Part shown: piece by piece, positions 1-6,721 of the stretch | Layout of the letters: each line of letters starts with the position of its first letter | How positions within the stretch are numbered: position 1 is the stretch's first letter | Origin: Sphingomonas immobilis | GTDB lineage: Bacteria > Pseudomonadota > Alphaproteobacteria > Sphingomonadales > Sphingomonadaceae | NCBI RefSeq assembly: GCF_030580995.1 | Contig: NZ_JAUQSZ010000006.1 | Coordinates: 186,001 to 250,000 of the forward strand | Direction of reading: 5' to 3' | Length of the DNA stretch: 64,000 nt | Position numbers and translations under genes: made by a program | The notes under the pieces: model-generated | The model's input: only the letters and a program-made list of their open reading frames with translations | Told to the model about the DNA's origin: nothing | Database searches by the model: none

Positions 1-407
1 GACGCGCCCAGCATCGGCACCGCGCCGTGCGGATTGATCGCCAGATAGACCGCCGCGCCCGCCAGCCCGCTCACGAAAAACAGCCCGAAATAGCGTACCC
101 AACTCGTCGGCGCCCGCCCGAGCCGCAACACGAGGATCGGGCTGAGGCCGATCAGCACCGCCATGTTCATCGCGATGTGCAGGATCCCGCCATGCGCGAA
201 CATATGGATGAGGAGCGTCCACCAGCGTCCCTCGGCGAGCGCCTGCCCCGACACGCCCCAATCGTACATGCCGTATTCGGGATAGCGGACGAAATAATAT
301 AGGAACGCCGCGATCATCGGCGCGGCCAGCAGCCATCCCGGTGCCTTGGCGGATCGCGGCATGCGCCATTGTCGGTCGGGTGCGGTGATCTCGGTCATGG
401 GCGCCAT
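1..407 (-). CDS. Rhomboid family intramembrane serine protease, C-terminus cut by window edge
   Basis: I translated this by hand because it runs off the left edge. The visible ~135 residues have an N-terminal membrane segment, then a loop with GRWWTLL, the rhomboid hallmark HMFAHGGILHIAMN, further hydrophobic helices, and end at MLGAS, the start of the GxSG catalytic-serine motif. The catalytic histidine helix lies outside the window. Rhomboids cleave transmembrane helices in the inner membrane; the substrate here is unknown. Two in-frame ATGs exist (407 and 398) and neither has a strong Shine-Dalgarno, so the start is approximate. The gene is divergent from the ECF41 locus. Confidence 0.85.
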   Translation of the reverse strand, partial: MAPMTEITAPDRQWRMPRSAKAPGWLLAAPMIAAFLYYFVRYPEYGMYDWGVSGQALAEGRWWTLLIHMFAHGGILHIAMNMAVLIGLSPILVLRLGRAPTSWVRYFGLFFVSGLAGAAVYLAINPHGAVPMLGA

Positions 408-438
408 GTAGGGCAGGAGAAGTTTTTTCGCGAGGGCA

Positions 439-465
439 TGTCACATCGCGCGGGTCTGTCTCGTC
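439..465 (+). promoter_or_regulatory. ECF41-type sigma-factor promoter (TGTCACA-N16-CGTC)
   Basis: TGTCACA at 439-445 is followed by exactly 16 bases and CGTC at 462-465. This is the consensus I recall for promoters recognised by ECF41 sigma factors. It sits about 30 bases before the ATG at 496 and directly precedes a decarboxylase-sigma pair whose sigma factor is an ECF41 member, so autoregulation is likely. The sequence match is seen; its use is inferred. Confidence 0.8.
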
Positions 466-495
466 ATGCCGGTATACTCCACGAAAGGACCGACC

Positions 496-954
496 ATGAC
501 TGCCCGCCTCAACCCCTATACCGCAGCACCCGAGACGATGAACGCCTTCATGGCGCTCAGCAACGCCGTCGCGGAAAGCGGCCTCGAGAAGCCGCTGCTC
601 GAACTGGTCAAGATCCGCGCATCGCAGATCAACGGCTGCGCGAACTGCCTCAACATGCATACCTACGAAGCGCGGCAGGCGGGCGAGACGGAGCAGCGCA
701 TCGCCCTCCTCTCCGCCTGGGAGGATGCGCCCGCCGCGATCTTCACCCCGCGCGAGCGCGCCGCGCTCGACTGGACCGATCACCTGACACAGATTGCCAC
801 GCAGCGCGCACCGGCGCACGTCTACGAAGCGCTCGGCGCGCAGTTCAGCAAGGAAGAGCAGGTCAAGCTGACGATGGCGATCACCGTGATCAACGGCTGG
901 AACCGCATCGCGATCGGCTTCGATATGTTCGTCGCCAGCTACGGCTGGAAATGA
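496..954 (+). CDS. Carboxymuconolactone decarboxylase / AhpD-like alkylhydroperoxidase family protein
   Basis: The 152-residue all-alpha CMD/AhpD-fold protein carries the active-site pattern ELVKIRASQINGCANCLNMH, that is E-x(n)-CxxC-xxx-H, where the cysteine pair and histidine form the peroxidase-type centre. The start is ATG 496, preceded by AAAGGA; an upstream in-frame start at 466 would overlap the promoter. The stop overlaps the sigma-factor start (ATGA), so the two are translationally coupled. In ECF41 loci the first gene is usually a CMD protein, oxidoreductase or epimerase controlled by the sigma factor, and this pair fits. The physiological substrate is unknown. Confidence 0.92.
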   Translation: MTARLNPYTAAPETMNAFMALSNAVAESGLEKPLLELVKIRASQINGCANCLNMHTYEARQAGETEQRIALLSAWEDAPAAIFTPRERAALDWTDHLTQIATQRAPAHVYEALGAQFSKEEQVKLTMAITVINGWNRIAIGFDMFVASYGWK

Positions 955-1820
955 CCGCCGATGCGACCATCTTCGACGCGCAGCGGCCCATGCTGCTGCG
1001 CGTCGCCTACCGCATGCTCGGCTCGGTCGCCGATGCCGAGGATGTGGTGCAGGACGCATGGCTGCGCTGGATGGGCACCGACAAGGCGGCGGTGCGCATC
1101 CCCGCCGCCTTCCTGCGCCGCATCGTCACGCGGCTCTGCCTCGACCAGATCAAGTCGGCGCGGGTGCGGCGCGAGGACTATGTCGGCCCCTGGCTGCCCG
1201 AGCCGATGATCGAGAGCGCTTTGGAATATGGCGAACAGGACGACGTCACCCTCCCCCTCATGCTCGCGCTCGAACGGCTCTCGCCGCTGGAGCGTGCCGC
1301 CTTCCTCCTGCACGACGTGTTCGGCGAGAGTTTCGAGGAGGTCGGCGAAGCGCTCGACCGCGATCCCGCCGCTTGCCGCCAGCTCGCCGCCCGCGCCCGC
1401 GCGCATGTCCGCGAGGATCGCCCGCGCTTCCCGGTGGAACGGGACCGCGGGCTGGAAATCGCCGCCGCCTTCTTCGCCGCAGCGCGCGGCGGGGAGATCG
1501 CCGGGCTCGGCGCGCTGCTGTCGAGCGATGTCGCGATGTATTCGGACGGCGGCGGCAAGCGTCCCGCCGTCGCGCGCGTGCTGCGTGGGGTGGGCGAGGT
1601 GACGCGCGCCCATGCCGCGCTCGGTCGCCTCAACCGCACCGGCTCCCCGCCGGTGCGCTTCACGCTCATCAACGGTCTGCCTGGCTTCGTCACGCGCGAG
1701 GGCGACGGCATCCTGCAAACCACCGCGCTGCTGATCGAGGACGGCCGGATCACGGCGATCTACGTGATGCGCAACCCCGACAAGCTCGGCCATCTCGAAG
1801 GCGACGGGGCGCCGGCCTGA
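951..1820 (+). CDS. sigJ: ECF41-family RNA polymerase sigma factor (SigJ-like) with fused C-terminal regulatory domain
   Basis: 289 residues. Region 2 spans about residues 8-75 (MLLRVAYRMLGSVADAEDVV) and region 4 about 105-160, followed by a ~120-residue SnoaL-like extension. Three ECF41 signatures are visible: WLPEP (81-85) in the linker, DGGGK in the extension, and NPDKL near residue 275. In this family the extension replaces an anti-sigma factor and controls activity. The start is the ATGA overlap with the decarboxylase at 951; a much longer open frame reaching back to 369 is not coding. Probably autoregulated from the promoter at 439-465. Confidence 0.95.
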   Translation: MTADATIFDAQRPMLLRVAYRMLGSVADAEDVVQDAWLRWMGTDKAAVRIPAAFLRRIVTRLCLDQIKSARVRREDYVGPWLPEPMIESALEYGEQDDVTLPLMLALERLSPLERAAFLLHDVFGESFEEVGEALDRDPAACRQLAARARAHVREDRPRFPVERDRGLEIAAAFFAAARGGEIAGLGALLSSDVAMYSDGGGKRPAVARVLRGVGEVTRAHAALGRLNRTGSPPVRFTLINGLPGFVTREGDGILQTTALLIEDGRITAIYVMRNPDKLGHLEGDGAPA

Positions 1821-1822
1821 GC

Positions 1823-2314
1823 CTAGTCCAGCACCCCGGCCATCTTCACGCCCGCCGCCGTCTGGTCGGCGATCCCCAGCCGCGCATAGAGCCGGTCGCG
1901 CCGGTCGCCGTCATGCGGCACGCCGGCATCGACAAAGCGCCCGCGCGTATCGAGCAGCCGGAACCACTCCTTCTCGCCGCCGCAATCGTGCGGATCGCCC
2001 GGATCGACCGCGCAATTGTAGCCGAGCATCACGTACCGCACCCGCTGCGCGCCCGTCAGGCACGCCCAGGAGACGACGTAGCGGCCCCGCACGCGGTGCC
2101 CGTCGACCAGCGCGCTGCCGGCCGGCTCCAGCGCGACCGCCACGCGCTTCTTGCCCACGCGCCGCGTCAGCGACTGGGCGACCGGCGCGGTCGTGCCCGC
2201 CAGCGCGTGGCTCGTCACGCGCAGGTCGGCCGCGCCGCAGCGCAGGTCCGCGACATGCTTCGTCAAACCGGCATCGCCCGCCGCCGCGAGCGAGAGCGCC
2301 ATCAGCAGCATCAT
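1823..2314 (-). CDS. Secreted hypothetical protein, coupled to the lysozyme gene
   Basis: 163 residues, family not recognised. It begins with a short hydrophobic signal-like stretch (MMLLMALSLAAAGDA), and the mature part has four cysteines (in LRCGA, SWACL, YNCAV and HDCGG) that could form two disulfides in the periplasm. Its start overlaps the stop of the upstream lysozyme gene as ATGATG, so the two are co-translated. A role tied to the lysozyme, for example as inhibitor or helper, is only a guess from this coupling. It converges with the sigma-factor gene, whose stop is two bases away. Confidence 0.7.
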   Translation of the reverse strand: MMLLMALSLAAAGDAGLTKHVADLRCGAADLRVTSHALAGTTAPVAQSLTRRVGKKRVAVALEPAGSALVDGHRVRGRYVVSWACLTGAQRVRYVMLGYNCAVDPGDPHDCGGEKEWFRLLDTRGRFVDAGVPHDGDRRDRLYARLGIADQTAAGVKMAGVLD

Positions 2315-2775
2315 TGCGCCTTCTCCGCCACCTTGCCGCCGGCATCGGCGAAGTATTTCTCGGCGACGGACGCGGCCAGCCGCGACTGTTTCGCGCCGGG
2401 CAACGAGGTCCATTCGTTCTTCAGAAGCGCATAGGCCGTGGTGAGGTCACCGTTGCAAACCGAGCCGAGCGCTCCGCGCGACTTGAGCTTGGCAAACGCC
2501 AGCTTGTCCTGCGACGCGGGCTTGAAATCGGTGACGATCTTCTTGTCGAACGCCTCTTTCCAGGTGCCGTACAGGATCTGGTACGCGCCCGCCGCCGTGG
2601 AGGTATGCCCCCATTTGCTTACCGCCGTATTGGGGTGCGCCGCATCGCCCTTGAAAGTCCCGCCGCCGTAGAGCGTGTAATAGAAATTGTCGCTCGCGTC
2701 GGGATAATGTTCGGCATAACGGATCAGCTTGAGAAACGCCTTCACGTTCGGCGTGTTGATGTCGCATTCGGCCAT
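2311..2775 (-). CDS. Lambda-endolysin-like lysozyme / lytic transglycosylase (GH104 type)
   Basis: 154 residues aligning by eye with phage lambda endolysin R across its length: STAAGAYQILYGTWKEAF, DFKPASQDKLAFAKLKSRGA, ASLPGA-like TSLPGAKQSRL and ADAGGKV all have lambda counterparts. The catalytic glutamate would be Glu22 (RYAEHYP, lambda SEGTD region). The enzyme family cleaves glycan strands between MurNAc and GlcNAc. No signal peptide is visible and no holin or other phage gene is adjacent, so it looks like a domesticated endolysin. I chose ATG 2775 because it starts the homologous region. It overlaps the downstream secreted protein by 4 bases. Confidence 0.88.
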   Translation of the reverse strand: MAECDINTPNVKAFLKLIRYAEHYPDASDNFYYTLYGGGTFKGDAAHPNTAVSKWGHTSTAAGAYQILYGTWKEAFDKKIVTDFKPASQDKLAFAKLKSRGALGSVCNGDLTTAYALLKNEWTSLPGAKQSRLAASVAEKYFADAGGKVAEKAQ

Positions 2776-2983
2776 CGACCATCCTCGTCCCGGTTGTGGG
2801 AGCGGACTATCGGCCGAGCGTGACGGGATCAAGACGATGCTTCGGGCGGCCATTTTCGTCTGCCGCTGTCCTACACGATGGCTTTCTGACATGTCCGTCG
2901 GGTGACGTTGCCGCCAACCCCTCGAACCGCACCGACCGCCCATGCTCGACCACTCGGTTCGTCGCATTTTCACGGCCCAGTTG

Positions 2984-3010
2984 CGTTACCTTCGTTACCT
3001 TCGTTACCTT
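2984..3010. repeat. Three perfect tandem copies of a 9-bp unit (CGTTACCTT)
   Basis: CGTTACCTT occurs three times back to back, immediately downstream of the YqgE stop (3021, minus strand) and about 210 bases upstream of the lysozyme start on the same strand. The rest of 2776-3020 shows no other clear structure. Nine-base spacing could suit a DNA-binding protein contacting repeated half-sites, or it may be a slippage microsatellite. Confidence 0.7.
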
Positions 3011-3020
3011 CGCGCCTCCC

Positions 3021-3602
3021 TCACGCCGTCCCGGTTTCGATTCCCAGCATCCGCGAATCGATTCCCGCCGAACGGAATCCGGCATCCCAGCGATCCTCGG
3101 CCTCGGTATCGAACAGCAGCCCGGTATCGCCCGGCACGTTGAACCAGCCGTGGCGCGACATCTCGCCGTCGAGCTGCCCCGCACCCCAGCCGGCGTAGCC
3201 CAGCGCCACGAGCCAGCGGCCCGGCCCCGTTCCGGCGGAGATCGCACGCAGCACGTCTATCGTGCCCGACAGCGCCCATTTGCCGTCGACCTCGATCGTG
3301 TCCTGTCCGCTCCAGTCGAGCGAATGGACGACGAATCCGCGCTGCGGATCGACCGGACCGCCCAGATGCACCGGTGCATCGGGCGCGGCACCGGGCGAGA
3401 TATCGAGCTGCACCAGCAGTTCGTGCAGGCCGAGGCCATCGATCTCCTGCCCGATGCCGATGCCGATCGCGCCCTCCACGTCGTGCGCGCACATCGCGAT
3501 CACCGCGCGTTCGAAGCGCGGATCGCCGATCCCCGGCAGGGCGAGCAGGAACTGTCCGGTCAGGCGGCTGGTCGATTCCATACGCGCGATCATAAAGCGC
3601 AT
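3021..3602 (-). CDS. yqgE: YqgE/AlgH family protein
   Basis: About 193 residues. The family pattern is clear: LTGQFLLALPGIGDPRFERAV at the N-terminus, HDVEGAIGIGIG, HLGGPVDPQRGFVVH in the middle, and ALGYAGWGAGQLDGEM toward the end. YqgE proteins are widespread single-domain cytosolic proteins of unclear function. Homologues begin near LTGQFLLA, so starts at 3602, 3593 or 3581 are all possible; 3602 is used. Divergent from the peroxiredoxin gene. Confidence 0.9.
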   Translation of the reverse strand: MRFMIARMESTSRLTGQFLLALPGIGDPRFERAVIAMCAHDVEGAIGIGIGQEIDGLGLHELLVQLDISPGAAPDAPVHLGGPVDPQRGFVVHSLDWSGQDTIEVDGKWALSGTIDVLRAISAGTGPGRWLVALGYAGWGAGQLDGEMSRHGWFNVPGDTGLLFDTEAEDRWDAGFRSAGIDSRMLGIETGTA

Positions 3603-3681
3603 CGGCCCCGCGTCACCCTTGAATTGCTGTGCCCGAGCGAGGACATAGGGCACGCGAACCACATTCTTAGGAGAATCCCCT

Positions 3682-4164
3682 ATGACGATCAGCGTCGGCG
3701 ACCGCGTTCCCAGCGTCACCCTCACCAAGGTTACGGCCGATGGCCCCGATCAGGTCAGCTCGGACGAGTATTTCGCGGGCCGCAAGGTCGCGCTGTTCTC
3801 GGTGCCCGGCGCCTTCACGCCGACCTGCTCGGCCAAGCACCTGCCCGGCTATGTAGAGAATGCCGAGGCGCTCAAGGCCAAGGGCATCGACGAGATCGCC
3901 TGCACCGCCGTGAACGACGCCTTCGTGATGAAGGCCTGGGGCAAGGACGCGGGCTCGGACTCGTCTGTCACGATGCTCGCCGACGGCAATGGCGACTTCG
4001 CAAAGGCAGTCGGGCTGGAAATGGACGGCTCCAAGTTCGGCCTCGGTCAGCGCGGCCAGCGTTTCTCGATGCTCGTCAACGACGGCGTGATCGAGCAGCT
4101 CAACGTCGAGGCGCCCGGCGAGTTCAAGGTCTCGAGCGCGGAGCATCTGCTCTCGGAAATCTGA
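3682..4164 (+). CDS. Peroxiredoxin, Prx5-type
   Basis: 160 residues with the redoxin motif PGAFTPTCS; the peroxidatic cysteine is Cys49 with the conserved Pro/Thr before it. The C-terminal part (GLGQRGQRFSMLVNDGVIEQLNVE) matches Prx5-like enzymes that reduce hydrogen and organic peroxides using glutathione, glutaredoxin or thioredoxin. A second cysteine at about residue 74 could assist but is not a canonical resolving position. Strong Shine-Dalgarno (TTAGGAG) nine bases before ATG 3682. Cytosolic. Confidence 0.93.
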   Translation: MTISVGDRVPSVTLTKVTADGPDQVSSDEYFAGRKVALFSVPGAFTPTCSAKHLPGYVENAEALKAKGIDEIACTAVNDAFVMKAWGKDAGSDSSVTMLADGNGDFAKAVGLEMDGSKFGLGQRGQRFSMLVNDGVIEQLNVEAPGEFKVSSAEHLLSEI

Positions 4165-4203
4165 TGCCGGCCCGGTCCTCCACCGGGACAAAAGACGTTT
4201 CGG

Positions 4204-4271
4204 CATGGGAACGCTTCCCCTCTCCCCTTCGTTTAGGACGGGATTTTAGAGAGAAAGGGAGCGTTCCCATG
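4204..4271. repeat. Inverted repeat spanning the start codon of the downstream gene
   Basis: CATGGGAACGCT at 4204-4215 is the exact reverse complement of AGCGTTCCCATG ending at 4271; nine further, imperfectly complementary bases extend the stem toward a loop near 4225-4250. In a transcript entering from upstream, the stem would bury the AAGGGAG ribosome-binding site and the ATG at 4269. The left arm also contains the candidate EcfG -35 box. Confidence 0.75.
4208..4233 (+). promoter_or_regulatory. Candidate EcfG general-stress promoter (GGAAC-N17-CGTT)
   Basis: GGAAC at 4208-4212 and CGTT at 4230-4233 are separated by 17 bases, matching the alphaproteobacterial EcfG consensus GGAAC-N16/17-CGTT. 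The expected start of transcription near 4240 leaves a ~30-base leader before ATG 4269. The gene type (small membrane-anchored stress protein) fits a general-stress regulon. Confidence 0.7.
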
Positions 4272-4598
4272 ACCGAGACCATCACGCCGACCACCGACAG
4301 CACCGCGGACACCGCCACCACGCTGGCAGACACCGCCGCCAAGACGCTCGACAGCGCGACGCAGGCGGTATCCGACGCCGCGCAATCCGCGGCTGAGACG
4401 GGCTCGAGCTTCCTCGCCCAGGCGCGCGAGACGATCGGCCAGGCGGTCGATGCGACCACCGCTTATGTGAAGGAACATCCCGGCACCGCTGCCGCGATCG
4501 GCGCGGGTGCGGCCGCCGCCGTGGCGGGTGCGGCCTACGGCGTCTCGACGCTGCTCAAGGATGAGCCGAAGCCGAAGAGCCCCGCGAAGAAGCATTGA
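4269..4598 (+). CDS. Ala/Thr-rich membrane-anchored protein, DUF883/ElaB-YqjD-like architecture
   Basis: 109 residues: an Ala/Thr/Asp-rich, probably helical N-terminus (residues 1-70), the motif AYVKEHPGTAAAIGAG leading into a glycine-rich membrane segment (about 75-97), and a Lys-rich tail. The order amphipathic helix, Y-V-x-E-x-P, glycine-rich transmembrane segment is that of ElaB/YqjD ribosome- or membrane-associated stationary-phase proteins, although sequence identity is low-complexity. Shine-Dalgarno AAGGGAG precedes ATG 4269. A similar architecture recurs in the protein at 6183. Stress induction is inferred from the EcfG-like promoter. Confidence 0.75.
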   Translation: MTETITPTTDSTADTATTLADTAAKTLDSATQAVSDAAQSAAETGSSFLAQARETIGQAVDATTAYVKEHPGTAAAIGAGAAAAVAGAAYGVSTLLKDEPKPKSPAKKH

Positions 4599-4606
4599 TC
4601 GGCTAC

Positions 4607-4627
4607 GGGGCGGTCTCGAGCCGCCCC
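4607..4627 (+). terminator. GC-rich hairpin between the DUF883-like gene and amn
   Basis: GGGGCGG at 4607-4613 pairs perfectly with CCGCCCC at 4621-4627, and the 7-base loop itself contains CTCGAG. It starts 8 bases after a stop codon but has no T-run, so it is a possible weak terminator, 3'-end stabiliser or attenuator before amn rather than a classical Rho-independent site. Confidence 0.45.
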
Positions 4628-4668
4628 AATGTCTTGTCAGCGTAACGAGGCTGCGATAGCCCCGGTGG

Positions 4669-6111
4669 ATGACGACAGCATCCACCATCGTCGCTGAGCT
4701 CGACCGGCTCTACAGCGCATCGGTCGCCCGCCTGCAGGCGGCCCTCACCGATTATCTTACGTCCGGCACCACACCCGATCCCGACAGCCGCCGTGACGGC
4801 AGCTTCGCCTACCCCGAGATCATCGTCCGCTACGCCGGCGCAGCCCCCGATGCCCGCGCCCGCGCCCGCTCGTTCGGGCGGCTCGTGTCGCCCGGCGAAT
4901 ACCGTATCAGCGTCACCAAACCCGCGATGTTCGCCGCCTATCTGACCGAGCAGCTTACGCTCCTGATCGAGGATTACGACGTCTCGGTCGAAGCGGTGGC
5001 GGGTCGGCAGGAAATCCCCTTTCCCTACGTTCTCGACGCCGGACACGCCTCCAGCCTCGACGGCATCTCCGCCACCGAACTCGCGCGCTATTTCCCCGCG
5101 ACCGAGCTCGCCTATATCGGCGACGAGATCGCCGACGGGCTATACACGATCCCCGACGACATCCGCCCGCTCGCGCTGTTCGACGGTCTGCGCACCGATT
5201 TCTCGCTCGCGCGCCTGCGCCACTACACCGGCACCCCGCCCGAGCATGTCCAGCGCTTCGTGCTGTTCACGAACTACCACCGCTACGTCGACGAATTCAT
5301 CCGCTGGGCCTTTGCGCAGCTCGGCGAGGGAAGTCGCTTTACCGCGCTCTCCGGCGCGGGCGGCGTCACGCTGCACGCGGGCGACGATGTCGAGGCGTTC
5401 ATGGCCGATACGTCGGCATGGCGACGGCACCAGATGCCCGCCTATCACCTGATGGCCGACGACGGGACCGGCATCACGCTCGTCAACATCGGCGTCGGCC
5501 CGGCCAACGCCAAGACGATCTGCGATCACCTCGCCGTGCTGCGGCCGGAAGCGTGGCTGATGATCGGCCATTGCGGCGGCCTGCGCCCCAGCCAGCGGAT
5601 CGGCGACTACGTCCTCGCTCACGCCTATCTGCGCGACGACCATGTCCTCGACGACGTGCTGCCGCCCGAGATCCCCGTCCCCGCCATCGCCGAGGTCCAG
5701 CTCGCGATGGCGCGCGCGGCCGAGACGATCTCCGGCCAGACCGGCGAGGAGCTCAAGCGCCGCCTGCGCACCGGCACGATCGTCACCACCGACGACCGCA
5801 ACTGGGAACTCCGCTATTCCAAATCGGCGCTGCGCTTCTCGCTCAGCCGTGCGGTCGGCATCGATATGGAAAGCGCCACCATCGCCGCGCAGGGCTATCG
5901 CTTCCGCGTGCCCTACGGCACGCTGCTGTGCGTGTCGGACAAGCCGCTCCACGGCGAACTCAAGCTGCCCGGTCAGGCCAACCGCTTCTACGAACGCGCC
6001 ATCGCCGAGCATCTCAAGATCGGCATCGAGGCGTGCGAGGAACTCCGCCGCGAGGGCGACAAGCTCCACTCGCGCAAGCTCCGCGCCTTCAACGAGCCGC
6101 CTTTCCGGTAG
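4669..6111 (+). CDS. amn: AMP nucleosidase
   Basis: 480 residues, close to the 484 of E. coli Amn. It hydrolyses AMP to adenine and ribose 5-phosphate. The N-terminal half is the AMP-nucleosidase-specific domain (PGEYRISVTKPAMFAAYL), and the C-terminal half (from about residue 260) is a purine-phosphorylase fold with NIGVGPANAKTICDHLA, MIGHCGGLRPSQRIGDYVL and AVGIDMESATIAAQGYRFRVP. The catalytic-type acidic residue lies in DDRNWELRYSKS. Only a weak GGTGG precedes ATG 4669. Confidence 0.95.
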   Translation: MTTASTIVAELDRLYSASVARLQAALTDYLTSGTTPDPDSRRDGSFAYPEIIVRYAGAAPDARARARSFGRLVSPGEYRISVTKPAMFAAYLTEQLTLLIEDYDVSVEAVAGRQEIPFPYVLDAGHASSLDGISATELARYFPATELAYIGDEIADGLYTIPDDIRPLALFDGLRTDFSLARLRHYTGTPPEHVQRFVLFTNYHRYVDEFIRWAFAQLGEGSRFTALSGAGGVTLHAGDDVEAFMADTSAWRRHQMPAYHLMADDGTGITLVNIGVGPANAKTICDHLAVLRPEAWLMIGHCGGLRPSQRIGDYVLAHAYLRDDHVLDDVLPPEIPVPAIAEVQLAMARAAETISGQTGEELKRRLRTGTIVTTDDRNWELRYSKSALRFSLSRAVGIDMESATIAAQGYRFRVPYGTLLCVSDKPLHGELKLPGQANRFYERAIAEHLKIGIEACEELRREGDKLHSRKLRAFNEPPFR

Positions 6112-6128
6112 GCGCCCCGGCCTTGCAG

Positions 6129-6153
6129 GGAAACCGATCGTCGGTCATGCGTT
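6129..6153 (+). promoter_or_regulatory. Possible EcfG-like promoter (GGAAA-N16-CGTT)
   Basis: GGAAA at 6129-6133 and CGTT at 6150-6153 are 16 bases apart, one mismatch from the EcfG consensus. It precedes the histone-H1-like membrane protein at 6183. It is weaker than the site at 4208 and is reported because the two genes resemble each other in architecture. Confidence 0.4.
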
Positions 6154-6182
6154 ACGGTGGCTCAACGAAACAGGATGCAATG

Positions 6183-6599
6183 ATGGCCGACGAACCCGCC
6201 AAGCCCGCCGCCCCGAAGGCACCAGCGAAACCCGCAGCCGCAAAACCGGCCGCGACCAAGGCTCCCGCCGCGAAGGCCGCAGCCAAGCCCGCCGCGCCGA
6301 AAAAGACGACGCGCACGATCGCCAAGAAGCCCGCCGCCGCCGCTGCCGCCAAGAAGCCGGCCGCGAGCAAGGCCCCCGCAAAGAAGCCCGCGTCGAAAGC
6401 GACCTCGAAAATCACCCAGGTCACGAGCGGCCTCGGCTGGCCCGCCGCTGCCATCGCGGGCGGTGCCGCAGTCGTCGCGGCCGCCGCCGGTGCGACCGTC
6501 TACGCGCTCCGCAAGCCGAAGAAGGCCCAGGATGCCCCCACGACGCTCGCCGACACGGTCGAGACCGACGCCAAGGGGCCGGTTAAGTCCGCGGACTAA
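6183..6599 (+). CDS. Histone H1-like Ala/Lys/Pro-rich protein with a C-terminal membrane segment
   Basis: 138 residues. Residues 1-75 are repeats of A/K/P such as KPAAPKAPAKPAA, resembling bacterial histone H1-like tails; residues 85-115 include a hydrophobic segment (WPAAAIAGGAAVVAAAAGA) followed by basic residues and an acidic tail. The basic tail could bind nucleic acid or membrane phospholipid; no enzyme domain is visible. AGGA lies seven bases before ATG 6183 (ATG 6180 is also in frame). Low sequence complexity makes homology unreliable. Confidence 0.75.
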   Translation: MADEPAKPAAPKAPAKPAAAKPAATKAPAAKAAAKPAAPKKTTRTIAKKPAAAAAAKKPAASKAPAKKPASKATSKITQVTSGLGWPAAAIAGGAAVVAAAAGATVYALRKPKKAQDAPTTLADTVETDAKGPVKSAD

Positions 6600-6617
6600 C
6601 CTCCCAAGCGCCAAAAA

Positions 6618-6701
6618 CCGTTCGTGCTGAGCCTGTCGAAGCACTGCCCTTCTTCGACTGTGGAAAGAAGGGCAGCCCTTCGACAAGCTCAGGGCGAACG
6701 G
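6618..6701. repeat. Dispersed palindromic element, family 1 copy A
   Basis: 84 bases framed by CCGTTCGTGCTGAGCCTGTC on the left and its near-complement on the right (ending CAGGGCGAACGG), with an inner stem GCCCTTCTT / AAGAAGGGC. The same sequence, slightly diverged, occurs inside mtaB at 23340-23420. It lies between two convergent genes (stops 6599 and 6722), where the hairpin could also act as a bidirectional terminator. Confidence 0.9.
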
Positions 6702-6721
6702 CGTAGTTTCGGCCTAAACGA

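Noticed and set aside
369..950. Long upstream extension of the ECF41 sigma-factor frame
   Set aside because: It overlaps the decarboxylase in another frame and reads as Arg/Ala/His-rich shadow sequence; the sigma domain begins exactly at the ATGA overlap at 951.
2311..2775. Prophage remnant around the lambda-like lysozyme
   Set aside because: No other phage gene, integrase or attachment repeat lies nearby; neighbours are ordinary chromosomal genes.
4204..4271. RNA thermometer in the leader of the DUF883-like gene
   Set aside because: The left arm is part of the predicted promoter, so a transcript from it could not form the hairpin; only read-through transcripts could. The observation is kept in that form instead.
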